64,000 nt of DNA from Gemmobacter caeni (GTDB lineage: Bacteria > Pseudomonadota > Alphaproteobacteria > Rhodobacterales > Rhodobacteraceae): NCBI RefSeq assembly GCF_003054195.1, contig NZ_QBKP01000002.1, positions 327,970 to 391,969 on the forward strand. Reading direction: 5' to 3'. Shown in pieces: positions 33,943-41,786 of this stretch. The position numbers were made by a program, and so were the translations under genes. How positions within the stretch are numbered: position 1 is the stretch's first letter; each line of letters starts with the position of its first letter. A model generated the notes under the pieces. The model ran no database searches and was not told where the DNA came from. It saw only the letters and a list, made by a program, of their open reading frames with translations.

Positions 33943-34827
33943 ATGAGCGGATCAGGAGAGGGGGTCGAGGCGTTCGCGAGGGCCCTCGCGGAGGCGGTCA
34001 CCGGGGCGCGCGCGACCCCGGAGGGTTCCGTGGTCGAGGGGCGGGACCGGGTTACGACCCTCGCCCTCGACTGGGACGGGGGGCCGGGCGCGTTCGACCT
34101 GCCCGCGCGACTGACGCTCCGGGTCGGCCCCCACGGGGAGTACGACGCCCAGCTGGAGGGGGCCCCGAGGCCGTTCGCGAGCGGGCTCGCGCAGCAGACG
34201 CTCCTCAGCCCCGCGACGGTCCGGGTCGGCGCGCTGATCCGGGTCACCGATCAGGAGACGTTCCGGACGGAGATCGGCCCCTCGTCCGGGGCGGAGATCA
34301 CCCCGTCCGATCTGGAGGCCCGCATGCTGAGCCTCCCGCTTGACCCGCAGGAGGCCGGGATTGACCGGGTCCGGGTGTCGGATCTGAGGGTGCACGGGGC
34401 GGAGATCTATTTCGAGGTGAGCGCCGAGGTCTCCGACATGGGACGTCTGGTGCGCGCCGCGCGTGACGCCTACCTGGACGCCTGGTGGGACAACAGCTGG
34501 CTCCCCTCCTCGCCGAACGAGGCCCTGTTCGAGCTCGCGCTCGGGTCGAACGCGAACCCGTCCCCGTCCGAGATGGGGTTCGAGTTCGTGGCGTTCCCCG
34601 GGACCCGTCAGGAGGCGGCCCTGCGGGCCGCGGCGGACCGGGAGGTCGCCCTCTCCCCGAGCCTCGTCCCGGACGCCCCCCTCCCCTACGCGGACTGGCT
34701 TGAGCTGACCGGGCGCGATGACAGCTTCGTCGGGGACGGGCGTGACGTCCCGGGCACCCGCGACCTCTACGCGGCGGCCCTTCGCGCCCTCCCCGCTCCG
34801 GACCGGTCCGGGCCGGAACCGGACTGA
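33943..34827 (+). CDS. Hypothetical protein (294 aa)
   Basis: ATG 33943 follows GAGGGGGATGAG. The protein is acidic. A beta-rich part (LALDWDGGPGAFDLPARLTLRVG) is followed by VSDLRVHGAEIYFEVSAEVSDMGRLVRAARDAYLDAWWDNSWLPSSPNEALFELAL. The tryptophan cluster is distinctive, but I do not know the family. It probably shares a transcript with the kinase and the ATP-grasp-like gene that follows. Confidence 0.6.
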   Translation: MSGSGEGVEAFARALAEAVTGARATPEGSVVEGRDRVTTLALDWDGGPGAFDLPARLTLRVGPHGEYDAQLEGAPRPFASGLAQQTLLSPATVRVGALIRVTDQETFRTEIGPSSGAEITPSDLEARMLSLPLDPQEAGIDRVRVSDLRVHGAEIYFEVSAEVSDMGRLVRAARDAYLDAWWDNSWLPSSPNEALFELALGSNANPSPSEMGFEFVAFPGTRQEAALRAAADREVALSPSLVPDAPLPYADWLELTGRDDSFVGDGRDVPGTRDLYAAALRALPAPDRSGPEPD

Positions 34828-34839
34828 GGAGACCGCCCC

Positions 34840-36195
34840 ATGAGCCTCAAGGACCTGATCGGCCGGATCAGCTTCATCTCCGGACAGCGGGAGACCGCCC
34901 GGACCCTGCGCCGTCTCGGTATTCAGACGGGCGCCCTGCTGCGCGGACCCGTGGAGGAGTCCCGCGAGCGGCTTACCGGGATCGCAGAGATCGCGGAGCG
35001 GGTCGAGCGGGAAGCGGCCTCCTGGGTCGATCCGGACCGGATCGAGTCCGGCGGGCCTTTCGACGCCTGCGATCTGCGTCACTGGCTCCTGCTCGCGGAG
35101 CGGGCCGGGGTCCCGTTCGTCCCCGCGATGGAGATCCTCTCGCTCACCGAGGCGGAGCTGGGCGCGATCGACCAGAAGCTTCAGCTGCCGGAGTTCGTCG
35201 CGAACGCGATCGGGCGCGGCCTCAAGCGGGCGCTGCCGGAGCTGGACGGGATGTCTCCGCCTGACCGGGACGGTCCGGACCCCGCAGAGGTCCATGAGCG
35301 GCTCTTCCGGGCGATGGAGAACGTACCCTATGACTGGATGATCCGGACGAACATCTCCGGGTCCAGCATGCTGAAGAGCCTGGCCGGGACCGGCCTGGTC
35401 GGGGACGGCCGCGAGGGGGCGCGCCTTGCTGAGGGTGTTGAGGTCGGCGCCGGCTGGGTCCGGGTCGGGAACCGGGCCCGGATCGACGCGACCGACAAAC
35501 GGTTCATTGAGACCTTCGCGGCCGGACATAAGGACCGGCTCCATTACCTCGCCCGCCCCTGGGTCACCGCCGCCCGCTACGGGGAGGCGGCCGACCCGCA
35601 TCGGCACGGGTCCCAGTTCGCCGGAAAGGGGCGCTGGCCGATGGAGTGGCGCTGCTTCGTCGAGAACGGTCAGGTTACCGGGGTCGCCGCCTACTACGGC
35701 TGGGTGGGAGAGGTCACGCCGGAGAACGCGGCGCGCGCGCTCGAGGCGGCGGATGCGGCGCAAAGGGTCGTCGATGCGGGCCTGGAACTGGGCCTCCACC
35801 CCCGCTGGATGGACGTGGAGCTGCTGCGTCACGCCTCCCCGGAGGCGCTCTCCCGGCCGCACCTGCGCGAAACGCTGAAGCGGTTCCCGGCGGACGGGTT
35901 CGCCTGCACGCTCGACTTCATCGAAACGGAGCGGGGGCTGACCCTCCTGGAGGGGGGGCCGCCGCACACCCCGATCGGGGGCGGGCACCCCTGCGCCTTC
36001 GCCGGGTTCGGGACGAGACCAAACGGGGCCTGCCGGACGGACGGGGTTGCGCTGCGGCTGATCGACGGGGTCTGTCTGGGGGATCCGAGAAGCTGGATGG
36101 GCAGGGAGAATGACGGGTCCGTGCTGAGCTGGGAGGAGGCGGGGGTCCTGGCCCGGCAGGGCGCCCCTGAGCCGGATGACCTGCCGTCCCCCTGA
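34840..36195 (+). CDS. ATP-grasp-like protein (451 aa)
   Basis: The C-terminal half has features of ATP-grasp proteins that ligate or modify with ATP: MEWRCFVENGQVTGVAAYYGW (residues about 268-288), PRWMDVELL, and FACTLDFIETERGLTLLEGGPPH, the metal-binding end. The N-terminal 150 residues are helical and not recognised. It is unlike the 26230 enzyme in sequence order, so it is not a duplicate. The substrate is unknown. AGGAGA precedes the ATG, and a strong terminator follows the stop. Confidence 0.55.
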   Translation: MSLKDLIGRISFISGQRETARTLRRLGIQTGALLRGPVEESRERLTGIAEIAERVEREAASWVDPDRIESGGPFDACDLRHWLLLAERAGVPFVPAMEILSLTEAELGAIDQKLQLPEFVANAIGRGLKRALPELDGMSPPDRDGPDPAEVHERLFRAMENVPYDWMIRTNISGSSMLKSLAGTGLVGDGREGARLAEGVEVGAGWVRVGNRARIDATDKRFIETFAAGHKDRLHYLARPWVTAARYGEAADPHRHGSQFAGKGRWPMEWRCFVENGQVTGVAAYYGWVGEVTPENAARALEAADAAQRVVDAGLELGLHPRWMDVELLRHASPEALSRPHLRETLKRFPADGFACTLDFIETERGLTLLEGGPPHTPIGGGHPCAFAGFGTRPNGACRTDGVALRLIDGVCLGDPRSWMGRENDGSVLSWEEAGVLARQGAPEPDDLPSP

Positions 36196-36234
36196 AGGGT
36201 GGTCCGCGAAGACCGGAAGGGGGCGAACGAAGAA

Positions 36235-36258
36235 GGGCCGGTCGTTATCGACCGGCCC
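36235..36258. terminator. Bidirectional terminator between convergent genes
   Basis: GGGCCGGTCG/CGACCGGCCC forms a 10-bp stem with a TTAT loop, flanked by GAAGAA and TCATCC. It lies between the stops at 36195 and 36276 of convergent genes. Confidence 0.75.
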
Positions 36259-36275
36259 TCATCCGTTCAGCGGGA

Positions 36276-37706
36276 TCACTTCGTCCCGTTATAGGGGTCG
36301 ACCATAGCCCCCGGGAACCCGATCCCTTCGGGCGCACCGGAGACCACCTTCGCCCCCTCCGCGGTCTCATAGACGAAGAACGGGACCCCGGGGATCCGGT
36401 AGTCCCGGATCATGTCGTAGTTCCGCTTGATCCCGGCCTGAACGGGGCCCGGAAGCGAGGTGAACTCACCCGGGACGAGCTCGGACCGGCCGCTTTCCGC
36501 CAGCGCCACCTCGTGATCGAAGAAGGCGAGCGGCGGCTTCTCGGCGGTCAGGACCCCGGCGATCAGACCCGCGGCCCGCTCCGAGACGACCGGGGCGAGG
36601 ATCACACGCAGCTGAAGCGAGCCGGACCCGATCTGCTCGGAGATCGCCGCCACGGCGCGGGCCGAGTAGGGGCAGGTCGGGTCGATGAAGGCATAGACGG
36701 CGGGGGCGCTGTTCGAGCCGACCGAGAACCAGAGTGCGTTCTTGCGCGCGTCCTCCAGGAGGCGGGCCTCGAGGGGGAGCTCCGCGCTGACCGGATCGGC
36801 CGTGGCGGCCTCAAGCGGGGTCACCGTCACAGACGGGGGCTCGAGCGTCGTCACCCCGACCCGTTCCGTCACGTCCGGCAGGACCGTGGTGATGATCTCT
36901 TCCGGTGCAAGAGTGGTGGGGGTGTTCTCGGAGGCTGCCGCGGGGAGCGGGGCAGACCCGTCCGCCGTATAAAACCGGTCAAGCCCCTTCTCCGCCCGTT
37001 TCCGGTCGATCTCCGCGCGCCAGTCCGCGATAGAGCGCAGGAACTCCTCCTGCGTCGTGGCCGCGCGCAGGCGGTTCACCAGGTCGAGCAGGGTCTCCCG
37101 ACGCTCCTCCTCCGAGAACCCCTCCAAGGCGCGCTCAGCGTTCCGCGCGACGGCGGCACCGTCCACGAGGCCGTTCGCGTCGAGCGGGGGCTCCTCCATC
37201 ACGGGCGGGTTCCCGTTCCCGGCGAGGTCCCAGCCGGCGACCTGCGGGGCCCCGAAGGCGGGTCCGCCGCCCAGGATCGGGGACTGGCAGCTGTCGGAGC
37301 CGCGCAGATCGGCAAAGCCGTCACCCGCGTCAACCAGGGTCGGGCTCACCGTCTCGACAGGGGCCTCTGCCCGCGCCGGCTCCGCCGCCTCGGCGGGGAT
37401 CGTGTTCGGCTTTTGCGCATGGGTCGTCAGGAGCGGGGCCGGTTCGGCACCGAGGTAGGCGGCCCCGACGTCCCGTCCGGACCCGTTGAAGATCGCCCCC
37501 CGAACGATGGTTCGCCCGTCCGGGGTGACCGCGAAGAGATCCGTCATCCCGGGGACGGACCAGACGGACATGCCCCCGATCTCCCCTTCGAAGGTGACCC
37601 CCGCGACGCCCGACAGGGCGGACGGCGGGGTCTGTGCCAGTGCACCACCCGCCATGAGGGCGAACAGGCTGACCGCGATCCCGGTCCTCAAACCGATGGT
37701 TTTCAT
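36276..37706 (-). CDS. Secreted DsbC/DsbG-like thioredoxin-fold protein, one active-site Cys
   Basis: The 476-residue protein has a signal peptide (IGLRTGIAVSLFALMAGGALAQ). Residues about 30-95 resemble the DsbC dimerisation domain (GVTFEGEIGGMSVWSV...LFAVTPDGRTIVRGAIFN). A long linker follows. The C-terminal thioredoxin fold starts VYAFIDPTCPYSARAV (near residue 340) and has the cis-Pro loop IPGVPFFVYE. The usual CxxC is CPYS, so it cannot form the redox disulfide alone. Its start overlaps the XRE gene stop by 4 bases (ATGA), so the two are coupled. Plasmid transfer systems carry similar proteins. Confidence 0.7.
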   Translation of the reverse strand: MKTIGLRTGIAVSLFALMAGGALAQTPPSALSGVAGVTFEGEIGGMSVWSVPGMTDLFAVTPDGRTIVRGAIFNGSGRDVGAAYLGAEPAPLLTTHAQKPNTIPAEAAEPARAEAPVETVSPTLVDAGDGFADLRGSDSCQSPILGGGPAFGAPQVAGWDLAGNGNPPVMEEPPLDANGLVDGAAVARNAERALEGFSEEERRETLLDLVNRLRAATTQEEFLRSIADWRAEIDRKRAEKGLDRFYTADGSAPLPAAASENTPTTLAPEEIITTVLPDVTERVGVTTLEPPSVTVTPLEAATADPVSAELPLEARLLEDARKNALWFSVGSNSAPAVYAFIDPTCPYSARAVAAISEQIGSGSLQLRVILAPVVSERAAGLIAGVLTAEKPPLAFFDHEVALAESGRSELVPGEFTSLPGPVQAGIKRNYDMIRDYRIPGVPFFVYETAEGAKVVSGAPEGIGFPGAMVDPYNGTK

Positions 37707-38134
37707 TCCTCGCTCCCCTCTCCCGCGTTGTCTTCCTTGGACATCAGCGCCTGATACAGATCCGGATCGTTGTGCTTCAGAACCAGCTCGGCCAGGTAGG
37801 TCTCCCCCACCCCGTAGACGGGGGCGATCGCGCGGATCACCCATCCGGGCGGGTAGCAGGTGGTCTCGTACTGCGAGAGTTTCCGCGGGCTCGAGATGCC
37901 AGCCCGCGCGGCCGCCTCCGCCAGGGTCAAACCCATCCGCTCCCGCATGCGTCTCAGCTTCGCCCCGAAGCGGACCCGGCGCGCCTCCCGGCGCTCCGCC
38001 TCCTCCTTGCGGATCTTCGGACGACCGCGTGAGCGGACCTGAAAGCGGGCGGCGATCATGTCGGACACCTCCCGTGACGCCTCCTCGAAGACGTCGATCG
38101 GACTGCTGTCCGGATGTGCGATATCAGAAGTCAT
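37703..38134 (-). CDS. XRE-family helix-turn-helix regulator
   Basis: A 143-residue protein. Residues about 55-115 form a Cro/CI-type domain (FGAKLRRMRERMGLTLAEAAARAGISSPRKLSQYE). The N-terminal region is rich in Arg and Glu and may dimerise. It probably represses its own operon with the Dsb-like gene from the TGCGAAAA-containing gap at 38135-38263. Confidence 0.75.
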   Translation of the reverse strand: MTSDIAHPDSSPIDVFEEASREVSDMIAARFQVRSRGRPKIRKEEAERREARRVRFGAKLRRMRERMGLTLAEAAARAGISSPRKLSQYETTCYPPGWVIRAIAPVYGVGETYLAELVLKHNDPDLYQALMSKEDNAGEGSEE

Positions 38135-38168
38135 GTTCTTATCTCATCTGTTCCGTCGTGGCGCGTTG

Positions 38169-38247
38169 TGCGAAAAATTGTGACATGCACATGATGTATG
38201 CAGGCGAGCTTGACTTGGAAATAGTTTTTCCACATGTTTGCGAAAAA
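38169..38247 (+). promoter_or_regulatory. Two TGCGAAAAA motifs in the XRE divergent region
   Basis: TGCGAAAAA at 38169-38177 and TGCGAAAAA at 38239-38247, both rightward, in the gap between the XRE regulator and the small membrane protein gene. Between them lies an AT-rich ATGATGTATGCAGG stretch. Confidence 0.4.
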
Positions 38248-38263
38248 AGTAAGGGACCGCGCG

Positions 38264-38446
38264 ATGAGCACCAGACATCTTCGAAAGATCAGGGACCGGC
38301 ATCGGAACAGCGACGCGGCCGCCGCGGATCGGGCGCGGCGCTGGGCCCTCTACGGGGTGGCTGCTTTTCTCACGCTCTGCCTGATCGGCTTCGGTCTGAT
38401 GGTGGCCGGGTTCGGGGTCCCCTCCTGGGCCTGGGGCCGGTACTGA
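38264..38446 (+). CDS. Small single-span membrane protein (60 aa)
   Basis: The product has a basic N-terminal half (RHLRKIRDRHRNSD) and one membrane segment (ALYGVAAFLTLCLIGFGLMVAGF, residues about 30-52). It is preceded by TGCGAAAA motifs and followed at once by a strong terminator. Unknown function; small phage membrane proteins often affect lysis or exclusion, but nothing here shows that. Confidence 0.55.
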   Translation: MSTRHLRKIRDRHRNSDAAAADRARRWALYGVAAFLTLCLIGFGLMVAGFGVPSWAWGRY

Positions 38447-38461
38447 GGCGAGAAAACGAAA

Positions 38462-38491
38462 AAGGCCCCCGGGGTCTCCCCCGGGGGCCTT
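38462..38491. terminator. Bidirectional terminator
   Basis: AAGGCCCCCGGGG/CCCCGGGGGCCTT gives a 13-bp stem with a TCTC loop. Runs of A upstream and TTCTC downstream let it work for both the small membrane protein gene and the HNH gene. Confidence 0.8.
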
Positions 38492-38492
38492 C

Positions 38493-39032
38493 TCAATCCT
38501 CATCCAGGCAACCCGCCCAGTACAGATAGTCAATCCAGCTTTTGCACATGCCCGACGTGTCGGGACGTGCGATCCGGGACATCTCCCGCGGGGTCGGCGT
38601 CCGCGGCTGTCGAAGCGGCCGCATCGGTTCGCTCCCCTTACGGCTGTTGCAGGGTGCACATGCGCTCACGATGTTCTCGAAGTTCGTCCCGCCCCCGCGC
38701 GAGCGCGGGATCACGTGGTCGAAGGTGAGGTTTCGGGTATCGAACTGGTCTCCGCAGTACTGGCACCGGAACCCGTCGCGCAGGAAGATGTTCATCCGGT
38801 TGAACGGGACCGCGCTCTGCGGTCGGACGTAGCGCCTGAGCGCGATCACCGAGGGGGGGCGGTATGTGAGGTTCGCTGAGCGCAGTTCCGCATCATGTTC
38901 CTCCAGGACGACCACCCGATCCTTCAGGACCGCCCGGAGAACCCGCTCAAACCCCCAGGTGCTGAGCGGATGAATGCGGACTGGGGAGAAGTCCGCGTTC
39001 AGGACGAGGGCGGGGTAGTTCGGGACGGACAT
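38493..39032 (-). CDS. HNH endonuclease
   Basis: A 179-residue HNH protein. The core has CQYCG and CAPCN zinc pairs, FDHVIPRSRGGGTNFENIV with the catalytic His, and a final Asn/His segment. The N-terminal PALVLNADFSPVRIHPLSTWGFERV is typical of free-standing bacterial HNH proteins encoded near mobile DNA and phage genes. It cuts DNA, possibly for homing or packaging. The ribosome binding site AAAGGAGC precedes ATG 39032. Confidence 0.85.
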   Translation of the reverse strand: MSVPNYPALVLNADFSPVRIHPLSTWGFERVLRAVLKDRVVVLEEHDAELRSANLTYRPPSVIALRRYVRPQSAVPFNRMNIFLRDGFRCQYCGDQFDTRNLTFDHVIPRSRGGGTNFENIVSACAPCNSRKGSEPMRPLRQPRTPTPREMSRIARPDTSGMCKSWIDYLYWAGCLDED

Positions 39033-39153
39033 GATCGGCTCCTTTCTGGCCTCCTGATAAAAGCTCCTCTGACGAGATGGCCGCCCCGCTTTCTCGCGTG
39101 GGCGGCCTGGGATCACCGGCTTATTGCCGGGTCTGCGGGAAAAGGGTGGGTGT

Positions 39154-39282
39154 TCAGTCGTAGGGGGCGGGGATTTCGGGCCTGCGCGTGAGCCCGTCAA
39201 GCTCCGCACCCGGCCTCGGGCCGCCCCAGAGCCGGCTCCTCGGGACCCGGCGCGTCTGGGATGAGGTCTGCGTCGTGGTCAT
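39154..39282 (-). CDS. Very small hypothetical protein (42 aa)
   Basis: ATG 39282 follows GGAGGGCG, one of the better ribosome binding sites in the window. The product begins MTTTQTSSQTRRVPRS and is rich in Thr, Arg and Pro. It lies alone between the HNH gene and the first tRNA. Support comes only from the start signal. Confidence 0.4.
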   Translation of the reverse strand: MTTTQTSSQTRRVPRSRLWGGPRPGAELDGLTRRPEIPAPYD

Positions 39283-39373
39283 CACGCCCTCCTCTCTTTT
39301 CCGCACCCTCATGCTGTCCCTTGCGGGTGAAACGGGGAAGCGAAAAAAACCGGTTGTCCACAAAAGAGAGAAA

Positions 39374-39450
39374 TGGCGCGCCGTGAGGGACTCGAACCCC
39401 CAACCTGCCGATTAGAAGTCGGCCGCTCTATCCGGTTGAGCTAACGGCGC
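39374..39450 (-). tRNA. tRNA-Arg (anticodon TCT)
   Basis: Full cloverleaf: acceptor GCGCCGT/ACGGCGC, anticodon loop CTTCTAA, TTCGAGT T-loop. CCA is encoded. Reads AGA. It is the leftmost gene of the minus-strand tRNA array. Its 5' end overlaps the 3' end of the small membrane gene at 39428. Confidence 0.95.
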
Positions 39451-39688
39451 AGTTTTTGGTGATCCGGTCGGAAAGACGGGCACGGTCCGCCGCCGCGATC
39501 AACAGGATCGGGAGGATGCAGGACATCATGAAGAGGGCGCCGAGCCCGGAGCCGGAGAGACCGCCTCTCTGCGCACCCGCGGCGGCCCCGATGGCGATCA
39601 GGACGAGCGCAATGGGAACCCCCGGATGGGGTCCGACATGGGGCATTGGCCCGAGGCCGCGCCGGGCGTCCCGCAGGAACCGCCGCAT
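39428..39688 (-). CDS. Small membrane protein (86 aa)
   Basis: The product has two hydrophobic segments (VPIALVLIAIGAAAGA and LGALFMMSCILPILLIAA) after a basic start (MRRFLRDARRG). The ATG overlaps the stop of the TrpF-like gene by one base, which suggests coupling. The frame ends inside the tRNA-Arg gene. Unknown function. Confidence 0.5.
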   Translation of the reverse strand: MRRFLRDARRGLGPMPHVGPHPGVPIALVLIAIGAAAGAQRGGLSGSGLGALFMMSCILPILLIAAADRARLSDRITKNCAVSSTG

Positions 39689-40458
39689 CAGAGGACCCGG
39701 TCCGAAACGGCCTTGAGCACCGTCTCGACCCGCGAAAGATCGAACCGGTCCGTGGCGTCCCGCAGGCGACCCTCCATGTCGATCCAGATCACCCCGTCCC
39801 CGACCACATCTGCGATCCGGTCCAGGTCCGCAATGATCCCGTCCGGTCCGAGACCGCCCGCGTACCCGCAGAAGACCCCGGCGATCGGGCGCGGCCAGGT
39901 CTCGGGCGAGACCCCCCTGCCCCCGGACGCGTCCATCAGGACCTGGTGACGTCGCCCGCGTCCGTCAGACCGGTCAGCGGACTGGATCGCCGGCCAGAGA
40001 TCAGCGTTGGCCTGGTTATGCTGGGTGATCAGATCACCACGGGTCTGGACCTTCCAGCGCCGGATCATTGTCGCAAGACGGGTCTCGTCGAACCGCTCCC
40101 GCTCCTGGTCGAAGTTGACCTGTGTGCGTCCGAAAAATGAATCATACTCCGACATCGTCAATGTGAACGGGACGAGCCAAGCGTTGAGGTCCGGCTCGGA
40201 CACTCCGCCGAAGGACCCCATGAAGCTGCGCATGGTCCCCCCGCAAAGATGTGCCGCGAAACGCGCCCCCTCCCGGTAAGGGGCGAGGCGCAGGAGCGTG
40301 CGGATCCAGTCCGGACCCGGGTAACGGGCCGTGCCGGCGCGCCGCTCGGAGAACAGGACCCCCCATTCGACGAACGGGTAGCGGCGCGAGAGGTCCAGAA
40401 GGGCCAGCGGGTCGGTCCGGTCATCCGCCCCGGTCATCGTCACTCGCTCTATACGCAT
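39688..40458 (-). CDS. TrpF-like TIM-barrel protein
   Basis: A 256-residue protein whose segments resemble phosphoribosylanthranilate isomerase: FVEWGVLF at the start, HLCGG (cf. the KICG loop), QVNFDQER, MDASGGRGVSPETWPRP with the Asp/Gly phosphate loop, and FCGYAGGLGPDGI (cf. LAGGLxPxN). Lysine/cysteine catalytic residues of true TrpF are not clearly in place, so the reaction may differ. No other trp gene is near. A phosphoribosylated substrate would fit the phosphoribosyltransferases at 3051 and 5011, but this is speculation. Confidence 0.6.
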   Translation of the reverse strand: MRIERVTMTGADDRTDPLALLDLSRRYPFVEWGVLFSERRAGTARYPGPDWIRTLLRLAPYREGARFAAHLCGGTMRSFMGSFGGVSEPDLNAWLVPFTLTMSEYDSFFGRTQVNFDQERERFDETRLATMIRRWKVQTRGDLITQHNQANADLWPAIQSADRSDGRGRRHQVLMDASGGRGVSPETWPRPIAGVFCGYAGGLGPDGIIADLDRIADVVGDGVIWIDMEGRLRDATDRFDLSRVETVLKAVSDRVL

Positions 40459-40477
40459 CTGATATCCCTCGCGAAAT

Positions 40478-40567
40478 TGGCGGAGAGCAAGGGATTCGAA
40501 CCCTTGATGGGGTTACCCCCATACCACCTTTCCAGGGTGGCGCCTTCGACCGCTCGGCCAGCTCTCC
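40478..40567 (-). tRNA. tRNA-Ser (anticodon GGA)
   Basis: Type II tRNA of 90 nt with a long variable arm. Anticodon loop CTGGAAA, acceptor GGAGAGC/GCTCTCC, discriminator G, encoded CCA. Reads UCC and UCU. Confidence 0.95.
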
Positions 40568-40571
40568 GTAT

Positions 40572-40855
40572 CCGGATCTCTCCGGTGTTCGTACAAGACG
40601 GTGCCTCTTCCCGGCCCGCGCTTTCACCGCGTGCGTTCGACGCTCAAAACGCTCCACCGGAGCCTTTTGTCCCTGTCGGGACCGCATCTCACCCACTCGG
40701 CCACTCTTCCATTCCGGATTTCTCCGGTATTCTTGCGGTACGGCGCCTTCGCCCGGCCCGCGCTTGCGCCGCGTGCGTTCGCCGCTCAAAACGCTCCACC
40801 GGAGCCTTTTGTCCCTGTCGGGACCGCGTCTCACCCACTCGGCCACTCATCCGTT
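40572..40855 (-). repeat. Two tandem 142-bp units with tRNA-Ser-like 5' halves
   Basis: Copies at about 40572-40713 and 40714-40855; a third start (CCGGGTCTCCCCGG) is at 40857. On the minus strand each begins with TGGCCGAGTGGGTGAGA, a tRNA-Ser D-arm. Where an anticodon arm is expected there is GTCCC-GACA-GGGAC with a 4-base loop. Then comes the hairpin GCTCC-GGT-GGAGC, flanked by AAAA and TTTT. The central 46 bases are identical in both copies, while flanks differ. No T-arm or CCA is found, so they are not functional tRNAs. The hairpin might act as a bidirectional terminator. Confidence 0.6.
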
Positions 40856-40876
40856 CCGGGTCTCCCCGGTGTTTCC

Positions 40877-40953
40877 TGGCGTCCCGGAGAGGATTCGAAC
40901 CTCCGACCTGCCGCTTAGGAGGCGACCGCTCTATCCGGCTGAGCTACCGGGAC
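40877..40953 (-). tRNA. tRNA-Arg (anticodon CCT)
   Basis: Acceptor GTCCCGG/CCGGGAC, anticodon loop CTCCTAA, encoded CCA. Reads AGG. It is the last tRNA before the inserted mobilisable element. Confidence 0.95.
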
Positions 40954-40965
40954 ATGTCCTCACGG

Positions 40966-40972
40966 GTGGCGG
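40966..40972 (+). other. Putative left attachment core of the mobilisable element
   Basis: GTGGCGG occurs here and again at 51736-51742, at the CCA end of tRNA-Ser(TGA). The two copies flank the foreign segment. A 7-base match in GC-rich DNA is weak alone, but it lies where the serine-recombinase element should end. Confidence 0.35.
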
Positions 40973-41127
40973 GCCGAGAACGATAGAGATGATCACTACA
41001 TTTTCGCTATGGCCCTCTCCGGGTGATAATTTCCATGAAGGAATCACGGTGATCTGAACGCCGCTTGACGGCCACGCCGAGGGATATGTCGCGGGTTTCG
41101 GGAATTTTGCAACGACGCGACAGAGGG

Positions 41128-41637
41128 ATGACCCAGCTGAATGAAATTCAACGTATCGCATCGGCCGCGAGATTATTTATCGAACCAGTATGGCACCGCT
41201 GGCATCAATCGGGAGGTCGCACCGTGCATCCCCCGTCCAGACATATTTGCGGTAGAACCAGCTTGTTTCTACGGGATGTGCTGAGACATGAGGGGCATCC
41301 TGCCGAATGGATGAGCGGAACGCCATATGCCGGAAAAAGCGGGGCACCTGATGCAGCGTGCGGATTTTACTCTGGAGCGCAATGGGAAGGCCACGCCTGG
41401 GTCGTTTCCGGAAATATCATAGTTGACATAACGGCCGATCAATTCGGCTGGGATCCTATCGTCATCACATCGATTTCCGACACACGCTATGTTGGGTCCG
41501 TAGATTTGGCGGACCCCGCTGCCATAAAGGCACGTCATGAAACCATAGCGGCACTATGGCCTGAGTGGATAGGCTTCCGGTCGAACTTCGATCCGTCGCA
41601 CAAATTCTATATATCGCGACAAAATAGGGATCACTGA
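41128..41637 (+). CDS. Transglutaminase-like cysteine hydrolase
   Basis: A 169-residue protein with a plausible Cys-His-Asp triad: RHICGRTSLFLRDVL (Cys near residue 40), GHAWVV (His) and IIVDITADQFGW (Asp). This order is that of small transglutaminase/protease-like folds. ATG 41128 was chosen for its AGAGGG site; the frame is open back to 41065. It is the first gene inside the left end of the element. Its target is unknown. Confidence 0.55.
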   Translation: MTQLNEIQRIASAARLFIEPVWHRWHQSGGRTVHPPSRHICGRTSLFLRDVLRHEGHPAEWMSGTPYAGKSGAPDAACGFYSGAQWEGHAWVVSGNIIVDITADQFGWDPIVITSISDTRYVGSVDLADPAAIKARHETIAALWPEWIGFRSNFDPSHKFYISRQNRDH

Positions 41638-41653
41638 TTTTTAGGGAAAAATC

Positions 41654-41706
41654 TGTCGCAAAAGTCTCGTGCGAAAGTCTGACTTGCGCGGCTGACTTTT
41701 GCGACA
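41654..41706. terminator. 13-bp inverted repeat between convergent genes
   Basis: TGTCGCAAAAGTC (41654-41666) and GACTTTTGCGACA (41694-41706) are exact inverted copies with a 27-base gap. They lie between the convergent genes ending at 41637 and 41787. A long-loop terminator, a binding site, or remains of transposon ends are all possible. Confidence 0.4.
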
Positions 41707-41786
41707 CATCACGGCAAGCTCCGCGGGACGAAGCTACCGCTTGCGATAGGAAGGCAAGCCCCTGCGATGGGACATGCCTTTGGCTG

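Noticed and set aside
36235-36258. Inverted repeat as an attachment site
   Set aside because: Its position between two convergent stops and its loop fit a terminator.
40601-40918. Plus-strand frame through the tandem repeats and tRNA-Arg
   Set aside because: It reads across antisense of a tRNA (EDSNLRP signature), has no ribosome binding site, and follows the repeat period.
41640-41720. GTCGCAAAAGTC repeats as copies of the TGCGAAAA motif
   Set aside because: They form a separate 13-bp inverted repeat within the foreign element and lack the ATA box.
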